Of a stretch of DNA of 64,000 bases, positions 25,589 through 33,645 are shown one piece after another. The position numbers and the translations under genes are program-made. Source of the DNA: RHKX01 sp963820055 (GTDB lineage Bacteria; Actinomycetota; Thermoleophilia; Solirubrobacterales; 70-9). The notes under the pieces are model-generated. The model had not been told where the DNA came from, ran no database searches, and worked only from the letters and a program-made list of their open reading frames with translations. Numbering within the stretch: the stretch's first letter is position 1; each line of letters begins with the position of its first letter. Location of the stretch: positions 124,001 to 188,000 of the forward strand of contig CAWFYJ010000005.1 of the NCBI GenBank assembly GCA_963820055.1. Direction: 5' to 3'.

Positions 25589-27532
25589 GTGACCGAGCGG
25601 CGGACCAGCAAGCCGGCCCTCGGCCGGCGCTTCCTCGGCGTGCCGTGGCTCTGGGCCGTCGCGCACTCGGCAATCGCGTTCTCCGTCTACTACTCGATCG
25701 GCGTGGTCGCCGACGACGCCCTCGTCCTCACCCCGGTCATCTTCGCGATCGCCGGCCTGATCTACGTGCTGACGACGATGACCTACGTCGAGGGCGGCGC
25801 GATGTTCAAGGAGCGCGGCGGCTCCAACACGCTCGCCCGCAACGCATTCAACGAGCTCGTCAGCTTCGTGGCCGGGTGGGCGATCCTGATCGACTATGTG
25901 ATCGTGATCGCCCTCGCCGCGATCACCGTTCCCCACTACCTCGGCCCGATCTCCGCCGAGTTCGCGACGGGGGATGGCGAGCAGGCCGTTGCCGTGGCGG
26001 TCGTCGCGGTCGTCGCCATCGTCAACATCATCGGCTACACGGGGAGCCGCCGCGAGGGGCTGCTCGTCGCGCTCACCGGGGCGGACCTGCTGCTCCAGTT
26101 CCTGCTCGTCATCGTCGGCTTGATCGTCGTCTGGGACCCGAGCGCCCTGACCAACTCCCTAGATGCGTTCGGCACCCCGAGCCTCCGGGACCTGGCGATG
26201 GCATTGGTCATCTCGATTGTCGCCCTCGCCGGGATCGAGTCCGCGTCGGATCTCGCGCCCGACCTCGCCTGGCGCCGCGAGGACCTCAAGAACGTGCTGC
26301 GGGCGGGCACTTTCGTGGTCCCGTTCATCTACGTCGGCATGGCCTTCGTCGCGCTGATGGCGTTGCCGGTCGTCGCCGGCCCCGACGGGCCGACGACGGC
26401 GCTGGCGACGACTTACGAGGACGCTCCGGTGCTCGGCGTGGTTTCCGCGTTCGAGCCGGAGTGGCTCTCCGATGTGTTCAAGTGGGCCGTTGTATGCATC
26501 GCGCCGTTGATCCTCTTCTTCGCCGCCAACGTGACGATGCTCGGCCTCTCCCGCCACGTCTACGTGCTGGGGACGAACCGCCAGATCCCGAGCTGGCTCG
26601 GCAAGCTCGGCGGCCGCCGCTCGACCCCGCACGTCGCGATCCTGATCGCCGCCGCCTTTGCGATCGGGCTCGTGCTGCCCGGCGACATCGAGCTGCTCGC
26701 CGGCGTATTCGCGTTCGGCGCGACGCTGGCGATCTCGATCGCCCATCTGTCGCTGATCAGGCTGCGCTTCACCCGCCCCGATGTCGAGCGGCCGTATTCG
26801 GTTCCGTTCTCGGTCCGCTTCCGGTCCGGGACGGTCCCGATCCCCGCGGTCGTCGGGTTCCTCCTCTCGGCGGCGGGCTTCGTCTCCGTCCTCGCCCTGC
26901 ACGGGACCGCCCTCTGGGTCGGCGGCGCCTGGATGGCCTTCGGCCTCGTCTCCTACTTCGTCTATCGCCGCGTCGTCCACGGGCTGCCGATGTCGACCCG
27001 CGTGTCGGTTCCCGAGCAGGCCCTGCTCAAGCACGAGCCCGATGTCGAGCTCGACAGCGTCCTCGTCCCGGTCCTCGGCAAGGGCAAGCTGGACGACCAC
27101 ATCGTCCAGACCGCCTGCAGGCTCGCCGAGTCGAACCCGCTCGAGGGGCAGAACAATCCCCGCCTCGAGTTCCTCTACGTGATCGACCTGCCGCTCACGG
27201 TCCCGCTCGATGGCCCGCTTCCGCCGGAGCGGGTCACGGCCGCCGAGGAGACGCTGGCGCGCGCCCGCGAGATCGCCGAGGAGTACCCCGGCGTCGAGGC
27301 CGACAGCGACTACGTCCCGGCTCGCAACGTCGGTGAGGCGATCGTCGACCGGGCCCGCGAGCACGCCGTCGAGGCCATCATCGTCGGGGGCGAGCCGCCG
27401 ACGATGATCCGCGGCGGAGCGGTCCTCGGCGGGGTCCGCGGCGCGAAGCCGGCCGAGATCGGACCGGTCAGCGAGTACGTCCTGCGACACGCTCCGTGCC
27501 GCGTCCTGCTGACCGCGCCGTCCGGCCAATAA
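25589..27532 (+). CDS. APC-superfamily permease with C-terminal USP-like domain, second copy
   Basis: The 647-residue protein (GTG 25589) has the same plan as the 23427 product: about 12 helices (about residues 18-470, SAIAFSVYYSIGVVADDALVL at the start, NTLARNAFNELVSFVAGWAIL matching ARHAFNELVSFVAGWGQML of the first copy) and a tail from about 490 with ELDSVLVPVLGKGKLDDH, then AIIVGGEPPTMI and APCRVLLTA at the end. Divergence between the copies is considerable, so they may differ in affinity or regulation. Its TAA stop forms the first bases of the -10 box for the first TrkA gene. Confidence 0.75.
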   Translation: MTERRTSKPALGRRFLGVPWLWAVAHSAIAFSVYYSIGVVADDALVLTPVIFAIAGLIYVLTTMTYVEGGAMFKERGGSNTLARNAFNELVSFVAGWAILIDYVIVIALAAITVPHYLGPISAEFATGDGEQAVAVAVVAVVAIVNIIGYTGSRREGLLVALTGADLLLQFLLVIVGLIVVWDPSALTNSLDAFGTPSLRDLAMALVISIVALAGIESASDLAPDLAWRREDLKNVLRAGTFVVPFIYVGMAFVALMALPVVAGPDGPTTALATTYEDAPVLGVVSAFEPEWLSDVFKWAVVCIAPLILFFAANVTMLGLSRHVYVLGTNRQIPSWLGKLGGRRSTPHVAILIAAAFAIGLVLPGDIELLAGVFAFGATLAISIAHLSLIRLRFTRPDVERPYSVPFSVRFRSGTVPIPAVVGFLLSAAGFVSVLALHGTALWVGGAWMAFGLVSYFVYRRVVHGLPMSTRVSVPEQALLKHEPDVELDSVLVPVLGKGKLDDHIVQTACRLAESNPLEGQNNPRLEFLYVIDLPLTVPLDGPLPPERVTAAEETLARAREIAEEYPGVEADSDYVPARNVGEAIVDRAREHAVEAIIVGGEPPTMIRGGAVLGGVRGAKPAEIGPVSEYVLRHAPCRVLLTAPSGQ

Positions 27533-27545
27533 CATCGGGCCCATG
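27530..27545 (+). promoter_or_regulatory. TAACAT -10 box before the TrkA pair
   Basis: TAACAT at 27530-27535 lies 7 nt before the ATG at 27543. TAA is also the stop codon of the second permease. The two TrkA genes can thus be transcribed on their own as leaderless mRNA. Confidence 0.5.
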
Positions 27546-27992
27546 CTGATCCTGATTGTGGGGTGCGGGCGCGTGGGGTCGTCCGTCGCGAGAACGATGC
27601 TGGCCGAGGGCCACGAGGTTTCCTGCCTCGATGAGGACCCGGATTCCCATGCCCGCCTGGAGCTCGGGCTCGACACCTCCTGGGAGGACGCGGGCGGTCA
27701 GTTCACCGTCGGCACCGGCCTCGAGATCGACGCTCTGACGACCGCCGGGATCGAGCGCGCCGACGTCTTCGTCGCCTCCACGAACGGCGACAACACCAAC
27801 ATCGTCATCGCCCAGATCGCGCAGCGCCGCTTTCGGGTCGAGACGGTGATCGCGCGAATCCTCGACCCCTACCGCGCCGAGTGGTACGGCACGCAGGGGA
27901 TGACGACGATCTGCCCGACCCGGACGGCGATCGAGATGCTCGAGAGCAACCTCCGCGAGGTCGCCGTCGGCAAGGAGGCATCCGATGCCTGA
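27543..27992 (+). CDS. TrkA-N (RCK) potassium regulatory protein, first of pair
   Basis: The 149-residue protein is a single NAD-binding TrkA-N domain: ILIVGCGRVGSSVARTMLAEGHEVSCLDEDP at residues 3-33 with the GxGxxG loop, and ADVFVASTNGDNTNIVIAQIA near 78-98. It lacks the TrkA-C domain. Such proteins bind nucleotides and gate K+ transporters. It overlaps the next gene by 8 bp. The pair resembles CeoB/CeoC of mycobacteria in size and order. Confidence 0.9.
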   Translation: MLILIVGCGRVGSSVARTMLAEGHEVSCLDEDPDSHARLELGLDTSWEDAGGQFTVGTGLEIDALTTAGIERADVFVASTNGDNTNIVIAQIAQRRFRVETVIARILDPYRAEWYGTQGMTTICPTRTAIEMLESNLREVAVGKEASDA

Positions 27993-28698
27993 GCGGGATC
28001 GCGACCGCGAGTACATGCTCATCGTCGGCGGCGGCAAGGTCGGCTGGAACCTCGCGCGCGAGCTGATCGACAAGGGTCACGAGGTGACGCTGATCGAGTC
28101 CGATCGAGAGCGGTATCTGACCGTCGAGCAGGAGCTCGAGCACCGCGTTCTCTACGGCGACGCCTCCGAGCTCTGGGTCCTCGAGCGGGCCGGCATCGCC
28201 CGGGCCGGAATGGTCATCGCCGTCACCGGCGACGACGAGGACAACCTCCTGATCTGTCAGGTCGCCAAGGACAAGTACGGGGTGGAGCGGGTCATCGCCC
28301 GGGTCAACAACCCGCGCAATCGCCAGCACTTCGAGCTGCTCGGCGTCAAGCCCTACGTCTCCGCGACCGACCTGATCCTTCGCCTCATCGAGCGCCAGGT
28401 GCCGCGCTACGGCCTCGTCCACCTGCTCGACCTCGCCGACGCGAAGATCGAGATCATCGATCTGCTGATCGGCGAGAACGCCCAGGTCGTCGGCAAGCCG
28501 CTGCATGAGCTCGACATGCCGACCGGCAGCCTCCTGATCAGCGTCATGCGCGAGGGAACCGGCTTCGTGCCGACGCCGGACACCGTTCTCGAGGCCGGCG
28601 ACGAGGTTCTCGCCGTGCTCGACCCGCGGGTCGAGGAGGAGCTGACCCGGTACCTCGGGTTGGAGGACGGCACCGTCGACCGCACGCCCGACGCCTGA
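27985..28698 (+). CDS. TrkA-N/TrkA-C potassium regulatory protein, second of pair
   Basis: The 237-residue protein has a TrkA-N domain (about 10-130; MLIVGGGKVGWNLARELIDKGH, and IAVTGDDEDNLLICQVAK) and a TrkA-C ligand-binding domain (about 150-225; ENAQVVGKPLHELDMP, ending AGDEVLAVLDP). It probably forms a hetero-ring with the single-domain partner and controls the adjacent permeases. The C-terminal 12 residues are acidic and unstructured. The start overlaps its neighbour; the ATG at 28015 is a possible shorter start. Confidence 0.92.
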   Translation: MPERDRDREYMLIVGGGKVGWNLARELIDKGHEVTLIESDRERYLTVEQELEHRVLYGDASELWVLERAGIARAGMVIAVTGDDEDNLLICQVAKDKYGVERVIARVNNPRNRQHFELLGVKPYVSATDLILRLIERQVPRYGLVHLLDLADAKIEIIDLLIGENAQVVGKPLHELDMPTGSLLISVMREGTGFVPTPDTVLEAGDEVLAVLDPRVEEELTRYLGLEDGTVDRTPDA

Positions 28699-28700
28699 CC

Positions 28701-29933
28701 GTGGCCGACCGCGAGGCCGACTTCCTGCTCGTCGGGGGCGGCGTCGCCTCCGCCTACTGCGCCTCGGAGCTGCGCAAGCGCGGCGCCGACGGCTCGATCC
28801 TCCTCGTCGGCCGTGAGCCCGAGCCGCCCTACGATCGCCCGCCGCTCTCGAAGGAATACCTCCGCGGCGACGCGTCGCGTGAGGACGCCCACGTCCACGC
28901 GCGGTCCTGGTACGACGAGAACGACGTCGAGCTGCTGACCGGCAAGAGCGTCATGTCGCTCGATGCCGAGACGCGGACGGCGAAGATCCAGGGTGGGGAG
29001 GAGGTCGCCTTCGGAACGGCGCTGCTCGCCACCGGCGCGATGGTGAACATCCTCCGCGTCGACGGTGCCCAGCTCGAGGGCATCCACTACCTGCGCGCCT
29101 TCGGCAACTCCGACTCGATCCGCGACGACGTCGCCGACGCCGAGCACGTCGTCTGTGTCGGCGGCAGCTACATCGGCGCCGAGGTGGCCGCCTCGCTGAT
29201 CGAGATGGGCAAGCGCTGCACGATCGTCGAGATCGAGCCGGTGATCCTCTCGCGCGGGTTCGGCGTCGAGGCCGGGCGTGTCCTCCACGACCTGCTCGCC
29301 TCGAAGGGCGTCGAGTTCGCCGCCGGCGAGACCGTCGCCGCCTTCGAGGGCGACGAGCGCGTCTCCGCAGTGCTGACCGAGAGCGGCCGGGAGATCCCCT
29401 GCGACGCCGTCGTCGTCGGCGCCGGCGTCCGCCCCGACACGATGCTCGCCGGCCGCGCCGGCCTCGAGGTCGAGAACGGGATCGTCTGCGACTCCGGCCT
29501 TGAGACCTCGGCGCCCGGCATCTTCGCCGCCGGCGACTGCTGCAACTACGACAGCGAGCTGCACGGCCGCCGAGCTCGATTCGAACACTGGGACGTCGCC
29601 CTCCACCAGGGCCGCCATGCCGCCCGCGCGATGCTCGGCGACAAGGCGCCTTACCGCGTCGTCCCCTACTTCTTCAGCGACCTCGCCGACTGGGCCTCCC
29701 TCGAGTACGTCGGCGGCGCATCGGAGTGGGACGACGTGGTCTGGCGCGGCGACCGCGATGGCCTCGAGTTCTCGGTCTGGTACCTCAGCGCCGACCGCCC
29801 GGTCGCAGCCCTCTCGGTCGGTCGCTCCGAGGATCTCATCGCCGCCCGGGGCCTCATCGAGGCGGGCGAGCCGCTCGGCGACCGGCGCGCTGCGATCGCC
29901 GACACCGGCACCGACCTCGACACGATTCTCTAG
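28701..29933 (+). CDS. FAD-dependent NAD(P)H:ferredoxin/rubredoxin reductase-type oxidoreductase
   Basis: The 410-residue protein has two dinucleotide folds: FAD site LLVGGGVASAYCASELRKRG (about residues 9-28), with EPPYDRPPLSKEYLRG near 42, and NAD(P)H site VVCVGGSYIGAEVAASLIEMG near 150-170. AGIFAAGDCC-type FAD motif (PGIFAAGDCCNYDS) is near 272. The C-terminal part (about 325-395) matches the reductase C-terminal domain. It should pass electrons from NAD(P)H to a small redox protein or monooxygenase; the partner is not encoded nearby. The GTG is 2 bp after the TrkA stop. Confidence 0.9.
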   Translation: MADREADFLLVGGGVASAYCASELRKRGADGSILLVGREPEPPYDRPPLSKEYLRGDASREDAHVHARSWYDENDVELLTGKSVMSLDAETRTAKIQGGEEVAFGTALLATGAMVNILRVDGAQLEGIHYLRAFGNSDSIRDDVADAEHVVCVGGSYIGAEVAASLIEMGKRCTIVEIEPVILSRGFGVEAGRVLHDLLASKGVEFAAGETVAAFEGDERVSAVLTESGREIPCDAVVVGAGVRPDTMLAGRAGLEVENGIVCDSGLETSAPGIFAAGDCCNYDSELHGRRARFEHWDVALHQGRHAARAMLGDKAPYRVVPYFFSDLADWASLEYVGGASEWDDVVWRGDRDGLEFSVWYLSADRPVAALSVGRSEDLIAARGLIEAGEPLGDRRAAIADTGTDLDTIL

Positions 29934-29934
29934 C

Positions 29935-29952
29935 TAATCTCCGCCGGGCACT
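29935..29952 (+). promoter_or_regulatory. TAATCT -10 box of tRNA-Gln
   Basis: TAATCT at 29935-29940 ends 11 nt before the mature 5' end of the tRNA. It lies directly after the stop codon (29931-29933) of the FAD oxidoreductase gene. No good -35 hexamer is seen. Confidence 0.4.
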
Positions 29953-30022
29953 GCGGGCTGGTGTAACGGCAACACGCCTCTCTCTGGAAGAGGTATTCGG
30001 GGTTCGAATCCCTGGCCCGCAG
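29952..30022 (+). tRNA. tRNA-Gln (anticodon CTG)
   Basis: The 71-nt sequence folds as a full cloverleaf. The acceptor TGCGGGC pairs with GCCCGCA, the D arm is GTGT/ACAC with loop AACGGCA, the anticodon stem is CCTCT/AGAGG with loop CTCTGGA (anticodon CTG), the variable loop is 4 nt and the T arm is CGGGG/CCCTG with loop TTCGAAT. The discriminator base is G and CCA is not encoded. The start of the acceptor stem and the anticodon fit glutamine. Confidence 0.96.
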
Positions 30023-30038
30023 CTCGTGTGCGTGCGGT

Positions 30039-30102
30039 GCGCGGCAGGGGAAGGCACCGCCTCCGGGGAGTGGAGTGTCGGCGGCACCTTCCCCTGCCGC
30101 GC
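30039..30102. repeat. 64-bp palindromic element, family D copy 2
   Basis: Arms 30039-30061 and 30080-30102 pair at 21 of 23 positions around an 18-nt loop. CGCCTCCG and GAGTGTCGGCGGCACC at the inner edges match the element at 11547-11616. Its right arm is also the start of the 93-bp tandem repeat, so the duplication copied half of a palindrome. Confidence 0.65.
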
Positions 30103-30262
30103 CCTACGTCCCACGTAAGCGGGTCGGCGGCGGGCACACCTGCGCCCCTCCAACGTCCCACGTGAGCGGGTCGGCGGCACCTTCCCCTGCCGCGCCCTAC
30201 GTCCCACGTAAGCGGGTCGGCGGCGGGCACACCTGCGCCCCTCCAACCTCCCACGTAAGCGG
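30077..30262. repeat. 93-bp direct tandem repeat, two units
   Basis: Units 30077-30169 and 30170-30262 are the same length and differ only near their ends (CAACGTCCCACGTGAGCGG versus CAACCTCCCACGTAAGCGG). A third unit begins at 30263 with GTCGGCGGC and then diverges. Each unit contains two copies of CCCACGT(A/G)AGCGGGTCGG-type text, so an older, shorter repeat underlies the 93-bp one. Confidence 0.85.
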
Positions 30263-30557
30263 GTCGGCGGCGGGCGTCCGACGAAGGGGCAACCCTCGTG
30301 GGCGGAATATCCACTCACAGTGAGCGGTAATCGGCCCACGAGCGCGCCGGCAGCGGGCGTCAGGCCTCGCCCGGCGGCGGCCGCCCGCATCGCCCCCTCA
30401 CCGCCAAACGGCCTGCCGATCCCCCGCTGGACAACCGTCCAGCGACCCTCACTAAGCGGATGTCCAGAAGTCGGGCGGCCCCGCCTCGCCCGGTCGCTTC
30501 CCGCCGATGAAACACACGCGAGGGACACGCCGACAACACAGCAGGGGAGGGGATGGC

Positions 30558-31043
30558 ATGTCGAAGCGAACTGCAATTGCAACTGGTCTGGCCGGGGCGG
30601 CGATCGGGGCCTTGGCGGGACTCCCGTATCTGTTCCGCGCCGGCGAGTGCTCGGTGCTCGGGGCGCAGTCCGTCCAGTGCACGATGAACTCGGCCCTGGC
30701 GCCCTTTCTGAGCGCGATCGCGGTCGGTTTCGTGATCGCGATGGTCATCGGGAACGCGGTCGCGATCATGACCAAGCGTTCGATCGCTCCGAGGGGGCCG
30801 GTCCAGCAGGTGTCCCGTCCTGCAGCGGACTTCGACGACCCTGCCGTCCAGATCGCCGCCTGGGGGATGCCTCCGGGGGCGAGCCAGCGGACCGTCTCGC
30901 TCGCCGATCCAGCACCCGCCCGCAGGCGCGACGACGGTGCCGAGGCGAGCCGAGGCGCCGGGTACGGCGCGGCCCGCGCGGCGCGCAATTCCGGATCAGT
31001 CCCGCGGCCGGTCGGCCGCCCGCAGTCGGCGCCACCGGCCTGA
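30558..31043 (+). CDS. Small membrane protein of unknown function
   Basis: The 161-residue protein starts at ATG 30558 behind a strong GGGGAGGGG ribosome site. It has two predicted helices (about 7-28 and 45-68, the second LAPFLSAIAVGFVIAMVIG) with two cysteines in the external loop (GECSVLGAQSVQC), then a long Arg/Ala/Pro-rich cytoplasmic tail. No family is recognised. An ATG at 30507 in the same frame is less likely because the ribosome site fits the inner start. Confidence 0.6.
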   Translation: MSKRTAIATGLAGAAIGALAGLPYLFRAGECSVLGAQSVQCTMNSALAPFLSAIAVGFVIAMVIGNAVAIMTKRSIAPRGPVQQVSRPAADFDDPAVQIAAWGMPPGASQRTVSLADPAPARRRDDGAEASRGAGYGAARAARNSGSVPRPVGRPQSAPPA

Positions 31044-31085
31044 CCGCACGGGACCGAAGCCGTCGGCAGCGTCTCAGGGGCGCGC

Positions 31086-31101
31086 TAATCTGCGTGCAAT
31101 G
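31086..31101 (+). promoter_or_regulatory. TAATCT -10 box before lipoprotein gene
   Basis: TAATCT at 31086-31091 lies 7 nt before the ATG at 31099, so the mRNA is expected to be leaderless. Confidence 0.5.
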
Positions 31102-31818
31102 AGAGGGAAACCGGCATTCGCAGCAGCGGTTGCCGCCGGCTCGCTCGCGCTCCTGGGCGCGGGGTGCGGCGGCGGGGACTCGACGACGTCCACAGTCAAC
31201 TCGTCGAGCACGACGGCGACGACGTCGACCGTGGCGACCGATGAGTTCATCACCGCCGCCGACGCGCGCTGCGCCGAGGCGAACGCGGCGATCGCCAACC
31301 TCACCTCCGATGGCTCTGGCAGCACGACCGCCATCCAGCAGCAGCTCGACATCACCAAGCAGACGCTCACCGGCCTGAAGTCGCTCGGCGCTCCCGAGGA
31401 TCCCGACGGTTCCCTCGCCGACTACTACGCCGCCGTCAAACAGCAGGTCACCCTGCTCGGCCAGCAACAGGAGGCGCTCGCCTCCGGCGACAGCGCCGGG
31501 GCCGACACGATCGGCGTCCAAGTCGATCAGGCGGAGAGCGACGCCCAGAGCGCCGCCCAGTCCTTCGGGTTCGAGGAGTGCGGCCAGCAGGGCTCGGCGC
31601 TCTCGACCGACACGACTTCAACCACCGCGCCGGCCGGCGGAGCGACGACGACCGCCCCGGCGACGCCGACGACCACCACCCCGGTCGCCCCGGCGCCGGT
31701 CACGCCCGCGCCCGTTACCCCGGCCCCGTCGGGCGGGACTTCCGGCGGCACCAGCTCGGGCGGTACGTCCGGCGGCACAAGCTCCGGCAACTCCGGCGGG
31801 ATCAGCCCCGGCGGCTGA
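31099..31818 (+). CDS. Secreted lipoprotein with helical core and low-complexity tail
   Basis: The 239-residue protein has a lipoprotein signal ending LLGAGC (Cys about 23), a Ser/Thr linker, a helical domain (about 45-160, FITAADARCAEANAAIANL at the start and FGFEECGQQ at the end, so one cysteine at each end), and a Thr/Pro then Gly/Ser-rich tail (TTTTPVAPAPVTPAP, SGGTSSGGTSGG). The lipoprotein at 36556-37134 has the same core plan with matching cysteines, so they are distant paralogues. Function unknown. It converges on the ABC exporter genes with a 15-bp gap. Confidence 0.8.
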   Translation: MRGKPAFAAAVAAGSLALLGAGCGGGDSTTSTVNSSSTTATTSTVATDEFITAADARCAEANAAIANLTSDGSGSTTAIQQQLDITKQTLTGLKSLGAPEDPDGSLADYYAAVKQQVTLLGQQQEALASGDSAGADTIGVQVDQAESDAQSAAQSFGFEECGQQGSALSTDTTSTTAPAGGATTTAPATPTTTTPVAPAPVTPAPVTPAPSGGTSGGTSSGGTSGGTSSGNSGGISPGG

Positions 31819-31833
31819 GTTACGCGACGCCGC

Positions 31834-33645
31834 TCAGGCGGCGGCGACCTGGCCGGCCCAAGTTCCGTAGAGGCGCGCGTAGGCGCCGCCGAGCTCGATC
31901 AGCTCTTCGTGGGTGCCGCTCTCGGCGATCGTCCCGTGCTCGAGGACGACGATCCGGCTCGCGCGCCTGATCGTCGAAAGGCGGTGGGCGATGACGATCG
32001 CGGTGCGGCCGACGAGCAGCTTCTCGAGACCCTGCTCGATCCGCTTCTCGGTCCGCACGTCGACGTTCGAGGTGGCCTCGTCGAGGATCAGGATCCGCGG
32101 CTCGGCCAGCAACGCCCGCGCGAACGCGACGATCTGCCGCTCGCCGGCCGAAAGCGACGTGCCGCGCTCGCCGACCTCGGTGTCGAGGCCGTCCGGAAGC
32201 CCGTCGATCAGCGGCTTGCCGCCGACGGTGTGGAGCGCGTCGAGGATGTCCTCGCGGCTGGCGCCGGGGCGCCCGAAGGCGACGTTGTCGGCGATCGTCC
32301 CGCTGAACAGGAAACCCTCCTGGGGGACGATCCCGAGCCGGCTTCGCAGCGCGTTCGAGTCGAGCTCGCGGACGTCGACGCCGTCGATCAGGATCCGCCC
32401 CCGCTGCGGGTCGTAGAAGCGGGCGACGAGCTTGGCGAGCGTGGACTTGCCCGCGCCTGTTTCGCCGACGAGCGCGACCGTCTGGCCGGGCAGGATCCGC
32501 AGGTCGATGTCGGTCAGCGCCCAGTCCATCTCGCGGCCGGGGTTCTCGGCGTAGCCGAACCAGACGTCCTCGAGGTCGATGGCGCCGCGGATCTCGCCGG
32601 GATCGATCGCGTTCGGCGGGTCGACGAGGTCGGGCTCGGTGTCGAGCAGGTCGAAGATCTTGTCCAGTGCCGCCATGCCCTGCTGGTAGGTCGTGTAGAG
32701 CTGGCTGATCTGCTGGATCGGGTCGAAGAACGTCTGCAGGTAGCCGACGAAGGCGAAGAGGATGCCGATCTCGATGTTGCCGTCGAGCACCTGGTAGCCG
32801 CCGAACAGCAGGATCGCCGCCGTCCCGATCGCCGACAGCAGCTCGACGGCGGGGAAGTAGGAGGCGTTGAGGTAGACGGTCCGCATGTTGACCTCGCGGT
32901 TCTCCTCGTTGAGGACCGACATCTCGTTCATGTGCCGGGTCTCCTGGCCGAAGCTGCGGACGACGCGAACGCCGCTCAGGCTCTCCTGCAGGTAGGCGGT
33001 GATGTTGGCGATCTTCTCCCGGGTCATCCGGTAGGCGTTCGCCGAGGCGACCCGGAAGATGACGCTGCCGATCGCCAGGAGCGGGAACGTCAGGAACGTG
33101 ATCAGCGCGAGCTGAACGTCGATCAGCAGCAGGATCACGACGATGCTGACCAGGGTCAGGACGCTGGAGACCATCGTCACGATGCCGTCGGTGACGAGGG
33201 TGTCGAGCGCCTGGACGTCGTTGGTCATCCGCGAGATCAGCACGCCCGGCCGGTTTCGGGTGTAGAAGCCGAGCGACATGCTCTGCAGGTGCGTGTAGAT
33301 CCGCTCGCGGAGGTCCTGGAGCGCCCGCTGGCCGACCCAGCCGACCAGGTACGTCTGCACGTAGGTGGCACCCCAGAAGACGATGGCGGAGGCGAGGAAG
33401 GCGAGGACGATCAGCGTCAGGGCGTTGAGGTCGCCGGGAGTGATGCCCTTGTCGATCGCGAGACCCGCGAGGTAGGGGGGAGCCAGGGACGCGGCCGTGG
33501 CGAGGACGAGCGCGACCATCATCCAGAAGACCCGGACCCGGTAGGGACGTAGGAGGCCGAACAGCCAGCGGACCTTGCGGCCGCGGCCGTCCTCGCCGCG
33601 GATCGTCTTCCAGACGGCCTTGATGAGGAGCCAGGCGTCGCTCAC
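31834..33645 (-). CDS. ABC exporter half-transporter, canonical-site subunit
   Basis: The 603-residue protein has a six-helix type-1 exporter domain (about 30-335) and a nucleotide-binding domain with Walker A VALVGETGAGKSTLAK near 390, signature SLSAGERQIVAF near 490 and Walker B RILILDEATSNVD near 515, all with catalytic residues present. Its partner at 33642-35423 has Asp instead of the Walker B Glu, so the two form a heterodimer with one active ATP site, as in BmrCD or TM287/288. It exports an unknown lipid or drug-like compound. The start overlaps the partner's stop (ATGA). Confidence 0.9.
   Translation of the reverse strand: MSDAWLLIKAVWKTIRGEDGRGRKVRWLFGLLRPYRVRVFWMMVALVLATAASLAPPYLAGLAIDKGITPGDLNALTLIVLAFLASAIVFWGATYVQTYLVGWVGQRALQDLRERIYTHLQSMSLGFYTRNRPGVLISRMTNDVQALDTLVTDGIVTMVSSVLTLVSIVVILLLIDVQLALITFLTFPLLAIGSVIFRVASANAYRMTREKIANITAYLQESLSGVRVVRSFGQETRHMNEMSVLNEENREVNMRTVYLNASYFPAVELLSAIGTAAILLFGGYQVLDGNIEIGILFAFVGYLQTFFDPIQQISQLYTTYQQGMAALDKIFDLLDTEPDLVDPPNAIDPGEIRGAIDLEDVWFGYAENPGREMDWALTDIDLRILPGQTVALVGETGAGKSTLAKLVARFYDPQRGRILIDGVDVRELDSNALRSRLGIVPQEGFLFSGTIADNVAFGRPGASREDILDALHTVGGKPLIDGLPDGLDTEVGERGTSLSAGERQIVAFARALLAEPRILILDEATSNVDVRTEKRIEQGLEKLLVGRTAIVIAHRLSTIRRASRIVVLEHGTIAESGTHEELIELGGAYARLYGTWAGQVAAA

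Larger units (their letters stand above)
30023..30557. other. 535-bp gap after tRNA-Gln: palindrome, tandem repeat and small hairpins
   Basis: I find no credible gene here. It holds a family D palindrome (30039-30102), a 93-bp tandem duplication (30077-30262), further degenerate copies of CCCACGTAAGCGGGTCGG-like text to about 30350, a short perfect palindrome CTCACAGTGAG (30314-30324), and a perfect 8-bp hairpin CGCTGGAC/GTCCAGCG with AACC loop (30425-30444). Open frames across the repeats are repeat-derived. Confidence 0.7.

Noticed and set aside
30077..30300. Possible CRISPR array
   Set aside because: The repeats are head-to-tail 93-bp units with no unique spacers, and no cas gene is present.
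29952..30557. tRNA-Gln as an integration (att) site of a mobile island
   Set aside because: No integrase, no second copy of the tRNA 3' end and no foreign gene content follow; the downstream genes look native.
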